A stretch of DNA of 64,000 nucleotides, from the NCBI RefSeq assembly GCF_014205015.1, contig NZ_JACHMO010000001.1, positions 2,914,001 to 2,978,000 on the forward strand. The letters run 5' to 3'. The first letter of the stretch is position 1; every line of letters starts with the position of its first letter. Positions 50,692 to 60,700 of the stretch are shown here, one piece after another. The notes beneath the pieces are model-generated. The model was not told where the DNA came from, searched no databases, and saw only the letters and a program-made list of their open reading frames with translations. The position numbers and the translations under genes are program-made. Source of the stretch: Saccharothrix ecbatanensis. GTDB taxonomy: Bacteria > Actinomycetota > Actinomycetes > Mycobacteriales > Pseudonocardiaceae.

Positions 50692-52086
50692 TCAGCCCCT
50701 GTCAGCGAGCCCTTGCAGGTCGAGCAGGAGGTCACGGACGTCGGTGGCGGCGATCCGGCCGGTGCGTTCGACCGCGTCCGGCACTTGAGGGCTGGAGCAC
50801 AGCAGGACCGGGCCGTCTTCGGCGCGGTCGGGCAGCCTGCCGTGCGTGCCTCGTACGCAGGTCGGGTCGAGTGGCACGACGTTCATCGCGTAGCGGAGGC
50901 CGAGCTTCTTGCGGGCCAGGTTGAGGCCGGCTTTGGCCTTGGCGAGCGGGTCGTCCGGGTTGAAGAACAGCTCGGCCGGGTCGTAGCCGGGTTTGCGGTG
51001 GATCTCCACGCCGCGGGCGAAGTCGGGGGCACGGTCGTCGTCGGTCCAGTAGTAGTAGGTGAACCACGCGTCCGGCTCGGCCACCGCGATCAGCTCTCCG
51101 GACCGCTCGTGGTCGAGCCCGACGCCTGCCTGCTCCGAACGGCCCAGCACGACGTCCACGCCTGGCAGTTCGGCGAGGACGGCCCTGGTGCGGGGCACGT
51201 CGGCGGGGTCGGTGACGTAGACGTGGGCGATCTGGTGGTCGGCGACCGCGAACGCGCGGGAGGTCCACGGGTCCAGCAGCTCCATCCCGGCCTGTGTGTA
51301 GACCTCCAGCAGCCCGGCCCGGCGCAGCGCCCGGTTGATGTCCACCGGCCTGCGGGCGTCTGTGATGCCGTACTCCGACAGCGCCACGACGGTCGCGCCG
51401 GCCGCCTGCGCGTCGGCCAGCAGCGGGGCCAGGGCGGCGTCCACCTCGGTCGCCGCCTTGACCGCCTCCGGTGCGGACGGGCCGAAGCGCTGGAGGTCGT
51501 AGTCGAGGTGTGGGACGTAGACCAGCAGCAGGTCAGGGCGGTGCGACGCGAGAACGCGGCGGGCCGCGGCGACGATCCACTCGCTCGACTTCAGCGCCGC
51601 CGTCGGCCCCCAGTACTGGAACAGCGGGAACGCGCCCAGCTCGGCCACCAGCTCGTCGTGCAGCCCGGGTGGCCGGACATAGGCGTCGGGCGACTTGCGG
51701 CCGTCCGCGTGGTAGATCGGGCGCGGGGTCACGGTGACGTCGGTCGACGCGCCCATCGCGTACCACCAACAGACGTTCGCGGCGGTGTAGCCAGGGTGAG
51801 CGCGGCGCGCCGTCTCCCACACCTTCTCCCCCGTCACCAGCCGGTTGTGCTGGCGCCACAGGAACACCTCGCCCAGCTCACGGAAGTACCAGCCGTTGCC
51901 GACGATGCCGTGCTCGGCCGGGGTGAGGCCGGTGAGCAGTGTGGACTGCACGCTGCACGTCACGGCGGGCAGCACCGTGCCCAACTCGGCCTGCCAACCC
52001 CGTTCGCCCAAGGCGCGCAGGTTGGGCATGTGCGGCAGTAGCGCCGGCGTCATGCCGACGACGTCGATGACCACGAGCGGTTTCAC
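50692..52086 (-). CDS. Alkaline-phosphatase-superfamily nucleotide pyrophosphatase/phosphodiesterase (ebo cluster)
   Basis: A 464-residue enzyme of the NPP type: VVIDVVGMTPAL with metal Asp, catalytic Thr in PAVTCSVQSTLLTGLTPAEHG, YVPHLDYDLQRFGP and ALSEYGITDARRPVDIN (given in part: LSEYGITDARRPVDI). It hydrolyses phosphodiester or pyrophosphate bonds. Its GTG overlaps the EboE stop by 4 bp. This gene is the usual companion of EboE in actinobacterial ebo clusters and presumably trims the transported metabolite or lipid head group. Confidence 0.87.
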   Translation of the reverse strand: MKPLVVIDVVGMTPALLPHMPNLRALGERGWQAELGTVLPAVTCSVQSTLLTGLTPAEHGIVGNGWYFRELGEVFLWRQHNRLVTGEKVWETARRAHPGYTAANVCWWYAMGASTDVTVTPRPIYHADGRKSPDAYVRPPGLHDELVAELGAFPLFQYWGPTAALKSSEWIVAAARRVLASHRPDLLLVYVPHLDYDLQRFGPSAPEAVKAATEVDAALAPLLADAQAAGATVVALSEYGITDARRPVDINRALRRAGLLEVYTQAGMELLDPWTSRAFAVADHQIAHVYVTDPADVPRTRAVLAELPGVDVVLGRSEQAGVGLDHERSGELIAVAEPDAWFTYYYWTDDDRAPDFARGVEIHRKPGYDPAELFFNPDDPLAKAKAGLNLARKKLGLRYAMNVVPLDPTCVRGTHGRLPDRAEDGPVLLCSSPQVPDAVERTGRIAATDVRDLLLDLQGLADRG

Positions 52087-53189
52087 GGTGCGCCTCCGAT
52101 GTGGTCGATGGCCCAGCGCAGCTCGGCGGCGATACCGGCCGCCAGATCCGTGCTCAGGCCGGGCAGGACGGTCCACGTGTAGGTCTCGACCTCGACGTGC
52201 GGCATGACGTCCGAGGCAGCCCGGACCGCTTCGGCCGCCGCGAGCAGCACGTCGGTCGTGGAGGTGAGCGGGGCGGCGGGCTCGGCGTGCAGCGGCACGT
52301 GGAAGTGCACCCGCCACGGATGCGACGCGGGCAGGTCGGTCAGCGCTTCGGGCAGGTCGTCGGCCGCGAGCACCCCGGTCGGCGTGTTCTCCCGGACCTG
52401 GTGCAGGTAACGCGGCTCGACGAACGCAGCGATGGCCCGCTTGCCCTCGTCCGTTCCCGGTTCGGCGACCTCCAGGGCCGCTGACGCCTGCACCTTGACC
52501 ACCGACAGCCCGGTCCGGTGGATCTCCTTGACCGCCTCGACCGGGTCGGCGAAGGACACGGCCAGGTGGCACGTGTCCAGGCAGATCCCGATGTGGTCGT
52601 GGTCCACCCGGCCGGCCAGCCAGCCCACCGCGTCGGCGACCGTGTCGAGCACGCACCCCGGCTCCGGTTCGACGGCCAGCTTGATCGGCCTGCCGTTGCG
52701 ATCGGCCTCGGCCCGCAGGTAACGCGCCAGCACGTCGAACGCGGCCTGGGCGCGCACGTCGTCGGTCTTGGTCCACGGCTCGCGCCAGGCCAGCGGCAAC
52801 GTCGAGATGCTGCCGTAGGACGCGGAGTCGGGCAGCAGGTCGGCCAGCACGGTCGCGCACGCCATCGTGTACGACAGGCGGCGTGGATCGGTCCACCTCG
52901 GCAGGTAGACCGAGTGCTTCACGACGTCCTGGTGGAACCCGCCGTACGGGAACGCGTTCAGCGTGCTCACCGTGAGCCCTCTGGCCCGCAGTTCCGCCGC
53001 CAGCCCGCGCCGGGCCGTAACGTCCTCGGCGAGGCCGCGCGCGACCGGTTCGGCCAGCCAGAGCCCGAGGGCGAGCGTGTCGACGCCCAGCTCCTCCCGC
53101 ACCGGGACGGCGTAGCGGTCGAGCTGGGCGATGATGCCGGGGAGGTCCTCGGCCGGGTGGACGTTCGTGCAGTAGGCGATGGACGTCAC
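52083..53189 (-). CDS. eboE: EboE-like metabolite traffic protein
   Basis: A 368-residue protein of the xylose-isomerase-like TIM-barrel superfamily, of the type named EboE: IAYCTNVHPAEDL at the N terminus, TLNAFPYGGFH, KLAVEPEPGCVLD and GICLDTCHLAVSF, giving Glu/Asp/His metal ligands. In cyanobacteria ebo genes are needed to move precursors such as those of scytonemin to the periplasm; molecular role unsettled. GTG start, 4-bp overlaps on both sides. Confidence 0.88.
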   Translation of the reverse strand: MTSIAYCTNVHPAEDLPGIIAQLDRYAVPVREELGVDTLALGLWLAEPVARGLAEDVTARRGLAAELRARGLTVSTLNAFPYGGFHQDVVKHSVYLPRWTDPRRLSYTMACATVLADLLPDSASYGSISTLPLAWREPWTKTDDVRAQAAFDVLARYLRAEADRNGRPIKLAVEPEPGCVLDTVADAVGWLAGRVDHDHIGICLDTCHLAVSFADPVEAVKEIHRTGLSVVKVQASAALEVAEPGTDEGKRAIAAFVEPRYLHQVRENTPTGVLAADDLPEALTDLPASHPWRVHFHVPLHAEPAAPLTSTTDVLLAAAEAVRAASDVMPHVEVETYTWTVLPGLSTDLAAGIAAELRWAIDHIGGAP

Positions 53190-54037
53190 GGGCGTTCACC
53201 CCGCAGCACGGAGTTCCCGGCGAACGTGTCCCCCGCCGGGGTGTCGTCCAGCATCAGCCGCCCGCTCTGGCCGTAGAACTCCACCGGGTTGTCCCACAAC
53301 ACCTTGTCCACATCGGACTCGGCGAATCCGGCGGCGAGCATGGCCAGGCCGGTCTTGTGGGTCTTGAGCGGGTCGGACCGGCCCCAGTCGGCGGCGGAGT
53401 TCACCAGGACTCGTTCGGTGCCGTACTCGCGCAGGATCGCCACCATGCGGTCCTCGTCCATCTTGGTGTCGGGGTAGATGGAGAAGCCCATCCAGCAGCC
53501 GGAATCGGCGACGGCACGCACGGTCGTCTCGTTCAGGTGATCCACGGCCACCCGTTCAGGTGCCAGGCCGGATTCGCGGACGAGGTCGAGCGTGCGCGCG
53601 GTGCCGGCGGCCTTGTCCCGGTGCGGTGTGTGCACCAACGCGGGCAGACCGTGCCGCACCGCCAGCTCCAACTGCCGGGCGAACGCCTCGTCCTCCTCCG
53701 GGGTCATCGAGTCGTAACCGATCTCGCCGACCGCGACCACGCCGTCCTTGGCCAGGTAGCGCGGCAGCACGTCCAGGACTTCGACGCAGCGCGGGTCGTT
53801 CGCCTCTTTGGGGTTGAGCGCGATCGTGCAGTGGTGCGCGATGCCGAACTGCGCCGCGCGGAACCTCTCCCAGCCGATCAGGGCGTCGAAGTAGTCGGTG
53901 AACGACCCGACGTTCGTGCGCGGCTGCCCCAGCCAGAACGCCGGCTCGACCAACGCCCGCACACCGGCGGCGTACATCGCCTCGTAGTCGTCGGTGGTGC
54001 GGGAGGTCATGTGGATGTGCGGGTCGAAGATGCGCAT
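53186..54037 (-). CDS. eboB: EboB-like TatD-family hydrolase
   Basis: A 283-residue metal-dependent hydrolase: FDPHIHMTSRTTDDY, AVGEIGYDSMTPEED, ALVHTPHRDK and VDHLNETTV supply the amidohydrolase metal ligands. TatD proteins can be DNases, but this gene sits in an ebo operon and is closest in layout to EboB. Its ATG shares one base with the stop codon of the upstream fusion gene. Confidence 0.87.
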   Translation of the reverse strand: MRIFDPHIHMTSRTTDDYEAMYAAGVRALVEPAFWLGQPRTNVGSFTDYFDALIGWERFRAAQFGIAHHCTIALNPKEANDPRCVEVLDVLPRYLAKDGVVAVGEIGYDSMTPEEDEAFARQLELAVRHGLPALVHTPHRDKAAGTARTLDLVRESGLAPERVAVDHLNETTVRAVADSGCWMGFSIYPDTKMDEDRMVAILREYGTERVLVNSAADWGRSDPLKTHKTGLAMLAAGFAESDVDKVLWDNPVEFYGQSGRLMLDDTPAGDTFAGNSVLRGERP

Positions 54038-55563
54038 CAGGGTTCGCTCCTCAGCAGGTCGAGCGCGTCATCCGGTACGGCACGGCCGGCGGCACGGCGT
54101 TCGTCGGCGAACGCGGCGACCATGCGCACCAGTTCCTCGTCCACGCGCTGGTCGAGGCCGGCAACGGCGGTCAGCGGAATGCCCAGGAACAGGCACTTCA
54201 GCACGCCGTGCCGCCACGAGTGCAGGTCGAGGTGTTCGGCGGCGAACGGCCCGAGCGCCGCCGCGACGAGCCTGGTGTCGTTGCTGCGCAACGCGTCCTT
54301 GACCAGTTCGACGCCCACTGTCGGCACCCGGTCACCGATAGACGCGAGCGCGCGCAGGACGCCGCGTCGTTCGGCGTCGTCGCCGTGGTGGTAGAGCGAC
54401 GTCAGCTCGGTGGCCAACTCCGCCGGTCCGACCGCCGACGCAAGGGCCACCAGCAGCTTGGTCCGGGCCACGTCGTCCACGGTCCCGTGGACCACGCCGA
54501 GCGGGTCGGACTCGCCTCGGACCGGCGTTCGCCCCACTTCGCGGCCGACGGCGGGAAAGAGCACGCCGATCGACGCGGGATCAGCCAACACCGCGCGCTC
54601 CGCTTCCGCGAGCCACGACTCGGCCGACACCGGCAACACCACACCCAGCTCCGCCGACACCCCACCTGGCTCCGGCAACGCCGCACCCAGCTCGGGCGAC
54701 ACTGCGCCCGACTCGGCCAGCCCCGCACCTGACCCGGGCAAGGCCGCACGCAGCGCACTCATGGCCCGACGTGCCACATCGGGCGCGGCGTGGCTGTGGC
54801 GGGGGAGTTCTACGGCGGCTAGGCCGGTGTAGTCGATCTCGGCCAGTGCGGCGAGCGTGGCCGGTAGGTCCAGATCGCCGTCACCGAACTCCAAATGCTC
54901 GTGCACGCCGGGCAACATGTCGTCCAGTTGCACGTTGAGCAGCAAGTCGCCCGCCCGGCGGATGCAGTCGGCCGCGTCCTCCGGTTCCACCGCCACGCAA
55001 TGCCCCACGTCCAGCGTGATCCCGAGCAGGTCAGGCGACCCGAGCTCCTCCCTCAGCCGAAGCGCCTGGTCCAAGCGTTCCACGAGCATCCCCGGCTCCG
55101 GTTCCAGCGCCAGCGGAACGCCGTGCTGGACCGCACCGTCCAGCGCCGCCGTCACACCAGCCCGCATCCGCTGCCACGCCTCCTCGTCATCCACGCCGGC
55201 GGGCACGATGCCGGACCAGAACGACACGCAGTCGGCGCCGAGGTCGGCCGCGACCCGCAGCGCCCGGATCAGGAAGTCGACCCGGACCTCCTGCGCCTCG
55301 CTGACCAGCGTCGGGTGGTGCTTGCGGCGGGGGTCGAGCAAGTAGCGCGCCCCCGTCTCCACCACGACACCCAGACCGAGGCCGTCGAGCCGGGCGGCGA
55401 CCTGGTCGACCCGCCGCGCGAGGTCAGGGGCGAACGGGTCGAGGTGGAAGTGGTCGAGTGTGAGCGCCACGCCGGTGTAACCGAGGTCGGCGATCATCGC
55501 CAAAGCGTCGTCCAGCCGGTGGTTCGCGAAGCCGTTCGTGCCGTACCCCAGACGGAACGTCAT
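54037..55563 (-). CDS. eboA: Sugar-phosphate-isomerase-like domain fused to EboA-like domain
   Basis: A 508-residue fusion. Residues 1-275 are an AP-endonuclease/xylose-isomerase-type TIM barrel (RLGYGTNGFANHRLDDAL, LALEPEPGMLVER, LLGITLDVGHCVAVEPED, GDGDLDLPATL). A variable linker made of repeats like SGAVSPELGAALPEPGGVSAELG joins it to about 325-508, which resembles EboA: WLAEAERAVL, RTKLLVALASAVG, HSWRHGVLKCLFLGIPL. Joining both parts in one gene suggests they act in one complex. The ATG overlaps the UbiA stop by 4 bp. Confidence 0.82.
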   Translation of the reverse strand: MTFRLGYGTNGFANHRLDDALAMIADLGYTGVALTLDHFHLDPFAPDLARRVDQVAARLDGLGLGVVVETGARYLLDPRRKHHPTLVSEAQEVRVDFLIRALRVAADLGADCVSFWSGIVPAGVDDEEAWQRMRAGVTAALDGAVQHGVPLALEPEPGMLVERLDQALRLREELGSPDLLGITLDVGHCVAVEPEDAADCIRRAGDLLLNVQLDDMLPGVHEHLEFGDGDLDLPATLAALAEIDYTGLAAVELPRHSHAAPDVARRAMSALRAALPGSGAGLAESGAVSPELGAALPEPGGVSAELGVVLPVSAESWLAEAERAVLADPASIGVLFPAVGREVGRTPVRGESDPLGVVHGTVDDVARTKLLVALASAVGPAELATELTSLYHHGDDAERRGVLRALASIGDRVPTVGVELVKDALRSNDTRLVAAALGPFAAEHLDLHSWRHGVLKCLFLGIPLTAVAGLDQRVDEELVRMVAAFADERRAAGRAVPDDALDLLRSEP

Positions 55564-56414
55564 GTCGGCCCCACCTTCCTGCTCAAAGCACGGGCCAGGG
55601 GCAGCACAAGCGCCAACCCGGCAGCGACGGCCGGTGACCCGCTGCGCGCGACGAGCGCGCTTTGCAGCGGCAGCATGCCGTGGATCCCCGCCTTCGTCGC
55701 CGATCGGACGGTGCCCGCTCCGGGATCGCGCACAGCGGCCAACTGGGCACGGCCGACCGTTGCCGCGTATCCCGCCGCACCCGCCAGCACGCCCAACCGG
55801 TTCCGCCAAGTCCGGACCGGGCGGGCGATCGTGGCCACCGCCGCCACGGCCGTCCCGCCCAGCACCGCCTTCACCGTGTTGGGTGAAGTGCCGTGCACCT
55901 CACCGCGAGACAACACCGTCACCCCGAACGTATGCCCGGCCATGACCACCGCGGCGGGCAGCGCGGTACCCGCCCGTGAACGACCCGCACCCATCAGGAC
56001 GTCCAGCGCACGGCACGCCGCCATGGCGAGAGGCCCGACCTTGGTGTCCTTGAGAACGGTGTCGTAGGACCACACCGCCACGGCGAGCGGCGCGGCGACG
56101 GCCAGCGAGTCACGGCCACCGGCCAACGCGGCCAGCCCGAGCCCGGTCGCACTGAGCGCCACAGCGGTGGCCAGCGCGGCACGAGGGCTGATCCGCCCGG
56201 ACGGGATCGGCCGTTCCGGGCGCTCGACGGCGTCCAGCTCACGGTCCGCCCAGTCGTTGAGCGCCATCCCCGACCAGTACAACGCGACCGACGACAACGG
56301 CAGCAATAAACGCCTACCGCGCAACGATGTGCCCGCCGCAGCAGCCCCGACGAGTGTGTCGCCGAGCACCGTCAACGCGGCCGGTGCCCGGACGAGTTCC
56401 GCGTACGCCTTCAC
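55560..56414 (-). CDS. eboC: UbiA-family prenyltransferase (EboC/SCO3242-like)
   Basis: A 284-residue membrane enzyme with about eight hydrophobic segments and both aspartate motifs: NDWADRELD and YDTVLKDTK. It attaches a prenyl chain to an acceptor; the neighbouring inositol-phosphate synthase suggests a phospho-polyol acceptor. I place the start at GTG 56414, which overlaps the preceding TGA (GTGA) and has GGGGGAG five bases upstream. Confidence 0.87.
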   Translation of the reverse strand: MKAYAELVRAPAALTVLGDTLVGAAAAGTSLRGRRLLLPLSSVALYWSGMALNDWADRELDAVERPERPIPSGRISPRAALATAVALSATGLGLAALAGGRDSLAVAAPLAVAVWSYDTVLKDTKVGPLAMAACRALDVLMGAGRSRAGTALPAAVVMAGHTFGVTVLSRGEVHGTSPNTVKAVLGGTAVAAVATIARPVRTWRNRLGVLAGAAGYAATVGRAQLAAVRDPGAGTVRSATKAGIHGMLPLQSALVARSGSPAVAAGLALVLPLARALSRKVGPT

Positions 56415-57568
56415 CCCAACTCCCCCGCCCACCGGTACAGCTCACGAGTCTGCTCCGCGAACCGGTGCTCGTCACTGCCCAACGGGTCCTTGAAGAAGAA
56501 CGCCAACGCCCCCAACGCCCCCACCTCACCGGCCGCGTGCGCCGCGGCGACCAACCGCGCCAGGTCCAACACCAACGGCGCGGCCAACGACGAGTCCAGC
56601 CCGGTCCAGGTGAGCTGCAACGACATCCGCGCACCGAGGAACCCCTCGAACGACACGTGGTCCCACGCCGTCTTCTGCTCACCCAGATCCGGCACGTTGT
56701 CGATGTGCAGCGGCGCGGTGACGTCGTCCCCGAGCAACGCCGCCAGACCACGCGCCTTCGACACGATCTTGCTGTCCGCGTGCGCCGGGTCCTCCAACGT
56801 CGCCCCGTCACCACCACCGAGCAGATTCGTCCCCGCCCACGACCGCACCCGCAACGCCCGCGCGGTGAACATCGGCGCGAGCACCGTCCGCAACAACGTC
56901 TCACCCGTCTTGCCGTCACGCCCCGCGTACGGCAACCGCTCCCGACGGGCCAACTGATCAAGCGCGGCCAACGCGATACCGGTCGACGGCGTGAAGTCCA
57001 CGAACGGACAACCGGCCAGCAGCGCCGCGTACGCCGCCACGGAACTGGGCGGCAACACCGCACGCGCCGGATCGGCCAGCGCCTCCTCCAACAACGCCAG
57101 GTCGTCGTGCTCCGGCGTGGCCGGGACCGGCGGCTCCGTCGAGGACACGTTCACCACCACGACCCGCGCCAACCCGTGCCGCTCCCGGAAGTCCGCGATG
57201 TCCGCACCGAGCCGCCGAGCAGCGTCCGCCTGGCTGCCCCGGTGCGTCACCGGGTGATAGCCCTCCCGGATCTCCTCATCCGCCGCCCGCAACCCCGCCG
57301 CGATAGGCCCGAGCAGCCGGTGCGGCACCACACCGCTGTCGGCCAACTGCTCCGCCCGTTTGACCAACGCCGTGTCGACCACATCGTGCCCGCCGACGAC
57401 CAGGTCATCCCAGCCGGGCAACGGCGCCCCGGCCAGATCCGGTCGTTCGGTCACGCACCCGGTCGGCGGCGCCAAGCCCGCCCGCAACGCCAGCAGCCCG
57501 CTGATCGCCGTCGTCGCGACCGACCCTCGTGCGCCGATCAACCACAGCCCGGTGGGTTCGTCCGCCAT
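56411..57568 (-). CDS. Inositol-3-phosphate synthase family protein
   Basis: A 385-residue NAD-dependent synthase of the myo-inositol-phosphate family: LWLIGARGSVATTAISGL (NAD site), VVNVSSTEPP, FVDFTPSTGIAL, DGKTGETLLRTVLAPMF and SWAGTNLLGGGDG. It makes inositol phosphate from glucose 6-phosphate, or a related phospho-polyol. First gene of the six-gene ebo cluster; GGAGGG precedes the ATG. As a linked second copy it probably serves the cluster rather than general mycothiol or lipid synthesis. Confidence 0.88.
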   Translation of the reverse strand: MADEPTGLWLIGARGSVATTAISGLLALRAGLAPPTGCVTERPDLAGAPLPGWDDLVVGGHDVVDTALVKRAEQLADSGVVPHRLLGPIAAGLRAADEEIREGYHPVTHRGSQADAARRLGADIADFRERHGLARVVVVNVSSTEPPVPATPEHDDLALLEEALADPARAVLPPSSVAAYAALLAGCPFVDFTPSTGIALAALDQLARRERLPYAGRDGKTGETLLRTVLAPMFTARALRVRSWAGTNLLGGGDGATLEDPAHADSKIVSKARGLAALLGDDVTAPLHIDNVPDLGEQKTAWDHVSFEGFLGARMSLQLTWTGLDSSLAAPLVLDLARLVAAAHAAGEVGALGALAFFFKDPLGSDEHRFAEQTRELYRWAGELG

Positions 57569-57649
57569 TGGCCACCCTCCTTCGCCTGCTCCACTCGAAG
57601 TCCGTCCAGGTCACCGGGTTCGGTTCAGATCACCGAGGTCTCGCCGAGC

Positions 57650-57683
57650 CGGCGCCGGGACGCGAAAACGTCCCGGCGCCGGT
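57650..57683. terminator. Strong hairpin upstream of the ebo operon
   Basis: CCGGCGCCGGGACG-CGAAAA-CGTCCCGGCGCCGG, a perfect 14-bp stem with a 6-nt loop, between the sugar operon and the ebo operon. It is probably the second terminator for leftward transcription from the sugar operon. Confidence 0.75.
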
Positions 57684-57723
57684 CGGGTGGGCACGGACCG
57701 GCACCCGCGCCCACGCATGGTGG

Positions 57724-57763
57724 GTGGTGGCCGCCGCGTCCAGCGGACAACGGCGGCCACCAC
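57724..57763. terminator. Terminator of the ThuA/sugar dehydrogenase operon
   Basis: GTGGTGGCCGCCG and CGGCGGCCACCAC form a perfect 13-bp stem around a 14-nt loop, 16 bp after the stop codon of the 1607-residue gene. Confidence 0.75.
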
Positions 57764-57779
57764 GGTCGATCCGGTCCGA

Positions 57780-60700
57780 TCAGCCCGCCTGCCCGCGCAC
57801 GGCGGCGATCACCACCTCCGCGTCGGCCACGAGCAGGTCACGCACGGGCTTGTCGGTCACCTTGCGGGCGACCGCGTCGCGGAAGCCCTCCAGCTTCTTG
57901 ACCGCCTCGGCCCGCTTGCCCTGGAACAGCAGCCGGCGGGCGTCGTCCAGGTCGCGGTCCAGTCCTCGTGCGACGGAGGACGGGATGCGCCCTTCCGCCG
58001 AGAACCGGTCGACCAGGGCCTGCAAGTCGGGCAGCGAGGTGGTGACGGTGAACGACACCACCAGCTCCCGCTTGTTGCCCGCCTTGTCGGTCGCGGTCAG
58101 CGCCAGGGTGTGCGCGCCGAGCGCGAGCGTGTGCATCGAGAGCGTCGCGCCGGACGTCACCGGCGCCCCGTCGAGCGTGGCGGTGACCGAGCCGACCCCG
58201 GACGCGGCGTCCTCGCCCTGCCAGGAGACCACCTTGTCCTCGGAGTGGCCGTAGCTCACGCCGTCGTACAGCCCGGTGAGCTTCACGGTCGGCGCGGTCG
58301 CGTCGACCTTGACCTGCACCGAACCGGGTTCGGACACGTTGCCCCGAACGTCGGTCGCCCGGTACTCCACCGCGTGGACGCCGTCACCCGACACCGGGAA
58401 CGGTGCGGTGTAAGGCTTCCAGTCGCCGCCGTCGACCCGGTACTCGGTGCTCGCCACGCCGGAACCTGCGTCCACCGCGTTGACCGTCACGGTCGGCGCC
58501 GTGGTCCACCAGCCGTCCGTGCCGGTGGGCTCCGCCGGGTTCACGGTCGCCGTGACCTCCGGCGCGGCGTTGTCCACGGACACCCGGAACCAGTCGAAGT
58601 CGACCGTCACCGGGCCCATGGTCTGCGACGGGCCGATCGCCATCAGGCCGATCTTCGCGTTCGGCACGTCGTTCGTCACCGGCGCGCCCATCGACCTCCA
58701 CGTGGTGCCGCCGTCGCTGATCTCGCCGCTGTAGGTGTTGCCCACCTTCTTCAGCCGGAGGTGCCACCACCCGCTCTCCGGTGTGCCGATGGTGATGCCC
58801 CGGTTGCCTCCGTCGCCGAACGAGCCGTTGTTCTCGGAGACGAGCTCCGCGCCCAACGTCACGGCCTGGCCCGGCGCGTTGCGGGCGACGACGTCGAACT
58901 TCACGTAGTCGTCGTCGTTGGCGTACACCATGAAGCCGGCGAGCTGCCACTGCTCGACCAGCGGCGCGGCCATCCTCGTCTCCACCGCCCAGTCACCCGC
59001 GGGTGCGTTCTGGAGGACGAAGTTGCGCGGGTTGTCGTTGCCGCCGCCGTTGATGTCGCCGGGCAGGGTGTCGATGCTCAGCACACCGTCGCCCATCCGC
59101 ATCGAAGGCAGGTCCGGCCGCACGACGGCGTTCCAGCGGCAGCCGTCGAGCCGGTCACCGTCGAACTCGTCGCTCGGCGCGATGGCCGGGTTCGGGGTGT
59201 CGCAGGTGATGGGCGGCATCGGCGGGTCACGCACGAGCACCGGCGTGGACACCTTCTTGGTCCGCCCGGCCGCGTCGGTGACCGTCACGGACGCGTAGTA
59301 CGTGCCGTCCGCCGCGTAGGTGTGGTCCACCGTGGGGCCGGACGCCGAAGTGCCGTCACCGAGGTCCCACGAGTAGGTGAACGGCGCGTCGTTCTCCGCG
59401 TCGGTCGCCGTCGCCGTGAGCTTGGTGGTGAACGGCGCGGTGCCGGTCGCCGGGTCCGCCGTGACGACGACGTGCGGCGCGGCGTTGACCGACACGCCCT
59501 TGCCGATGAACGTGAACGAGTCGAGCGTGAACTGGTTGGCCGGGCCGAGGAACACCGCGACCAGCTTCATCGTGCCGCCGGGGTTGGTGACCGCCACTTC
59601 GGGCGCGGTCACGTACCGGTCGACGCCGCCGGTCTCGGGCACCTGGATGGTGGCGACCAGGTCACCGGTCGGCGAGCCCTTGCGCAATTCGATCGAGCCG
59701 CCCGCGCTCGCGGACGCCACCCGTGCGGTGACGCGGTCGATCTGGTGCAGGTTCACCGGGTCGAAGGCGATCCAGTCGCCGTCGCCGATGTCCCCGACCC
59801 GCTTGCCCGATTCGGCGGCGGGGTCGTTGCCGACCAGGATGCCCGAGGACTCCTGGTGGAACTCGGCCTGCTTGTGCTTGGGCTGGATCACCGCGAGGTC
59901 GCGGCCGACCAGTGGCGGCAGGTCACCGGCGCCGCCGTCGGTGTAGGACGCGTCCACGGAGTAGAAGATGTCCGCGTCGGCGTGGCCTTCGTCCACCAGC
60001 GTGGCGAACTCGCCCTCGCACGCGTTGATCGGGTCGATCGGGTGCGCGTGCGCCTCGTGACCGAGGGCGGGCTGGACGACCGCCTTGGCGCAGTCCGGTT
60101 GGCCATCCTCCGGATCGGTGATGTCGAGGTCGAACGCGACCTTGTCACCGAAGTCGAAGAACCCGCCGTCGACCGGGGACGTCATGGTCACCGACGGCGC
60201 GGTGTTGCCGACCGTCACCTGGACGTTGGTCACACCGCTCTTGCCCGACGGATCGGTCACGGTGAGCTGCGCGTTGTAGACGCCGTTGGCGTTGTAGGTG
60301 TGGGTGGGCTCGGCCTCGGTGGACGTGCCGCCGTCGCCGAACGTCCACGCGTAGGTCAGCGCGGCGCCTTCGGGATCGTTCGACCCCGTGCCGGAGAACT
60401 TGACCGGCAGCGGCGCCTGACCCGACGACGGGGTGGCCGTCGCCTTCGCGGTCGGCCGCCGGTTGCCCTGCGTGTAGTCGATCCGGTAGATGCCCGAGTC
60501 CGGGTTGTCCCGGCCGTACCCACCGCCCCACTCCACGACGTACATGGCGCCGTCAGGACCGAACTTCATGTCCATCGGGGCCAGCGGCGCGGCGCTCTTG
60601 AACCACTCGTTGATCTTGAGCAGGCCACCCTGGTCGTCCTGCGAGAACGTCCAGAACTTGTTGCGCGTCCAGTCGTAGTAGAACGGCTTCCCGTCGTAGT

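Noticed and set aside
53186..54037. TatD housekeeping DNase
   Set aside because: Fold agrees, but single-base overlap with ebo genes points to the EboB role.
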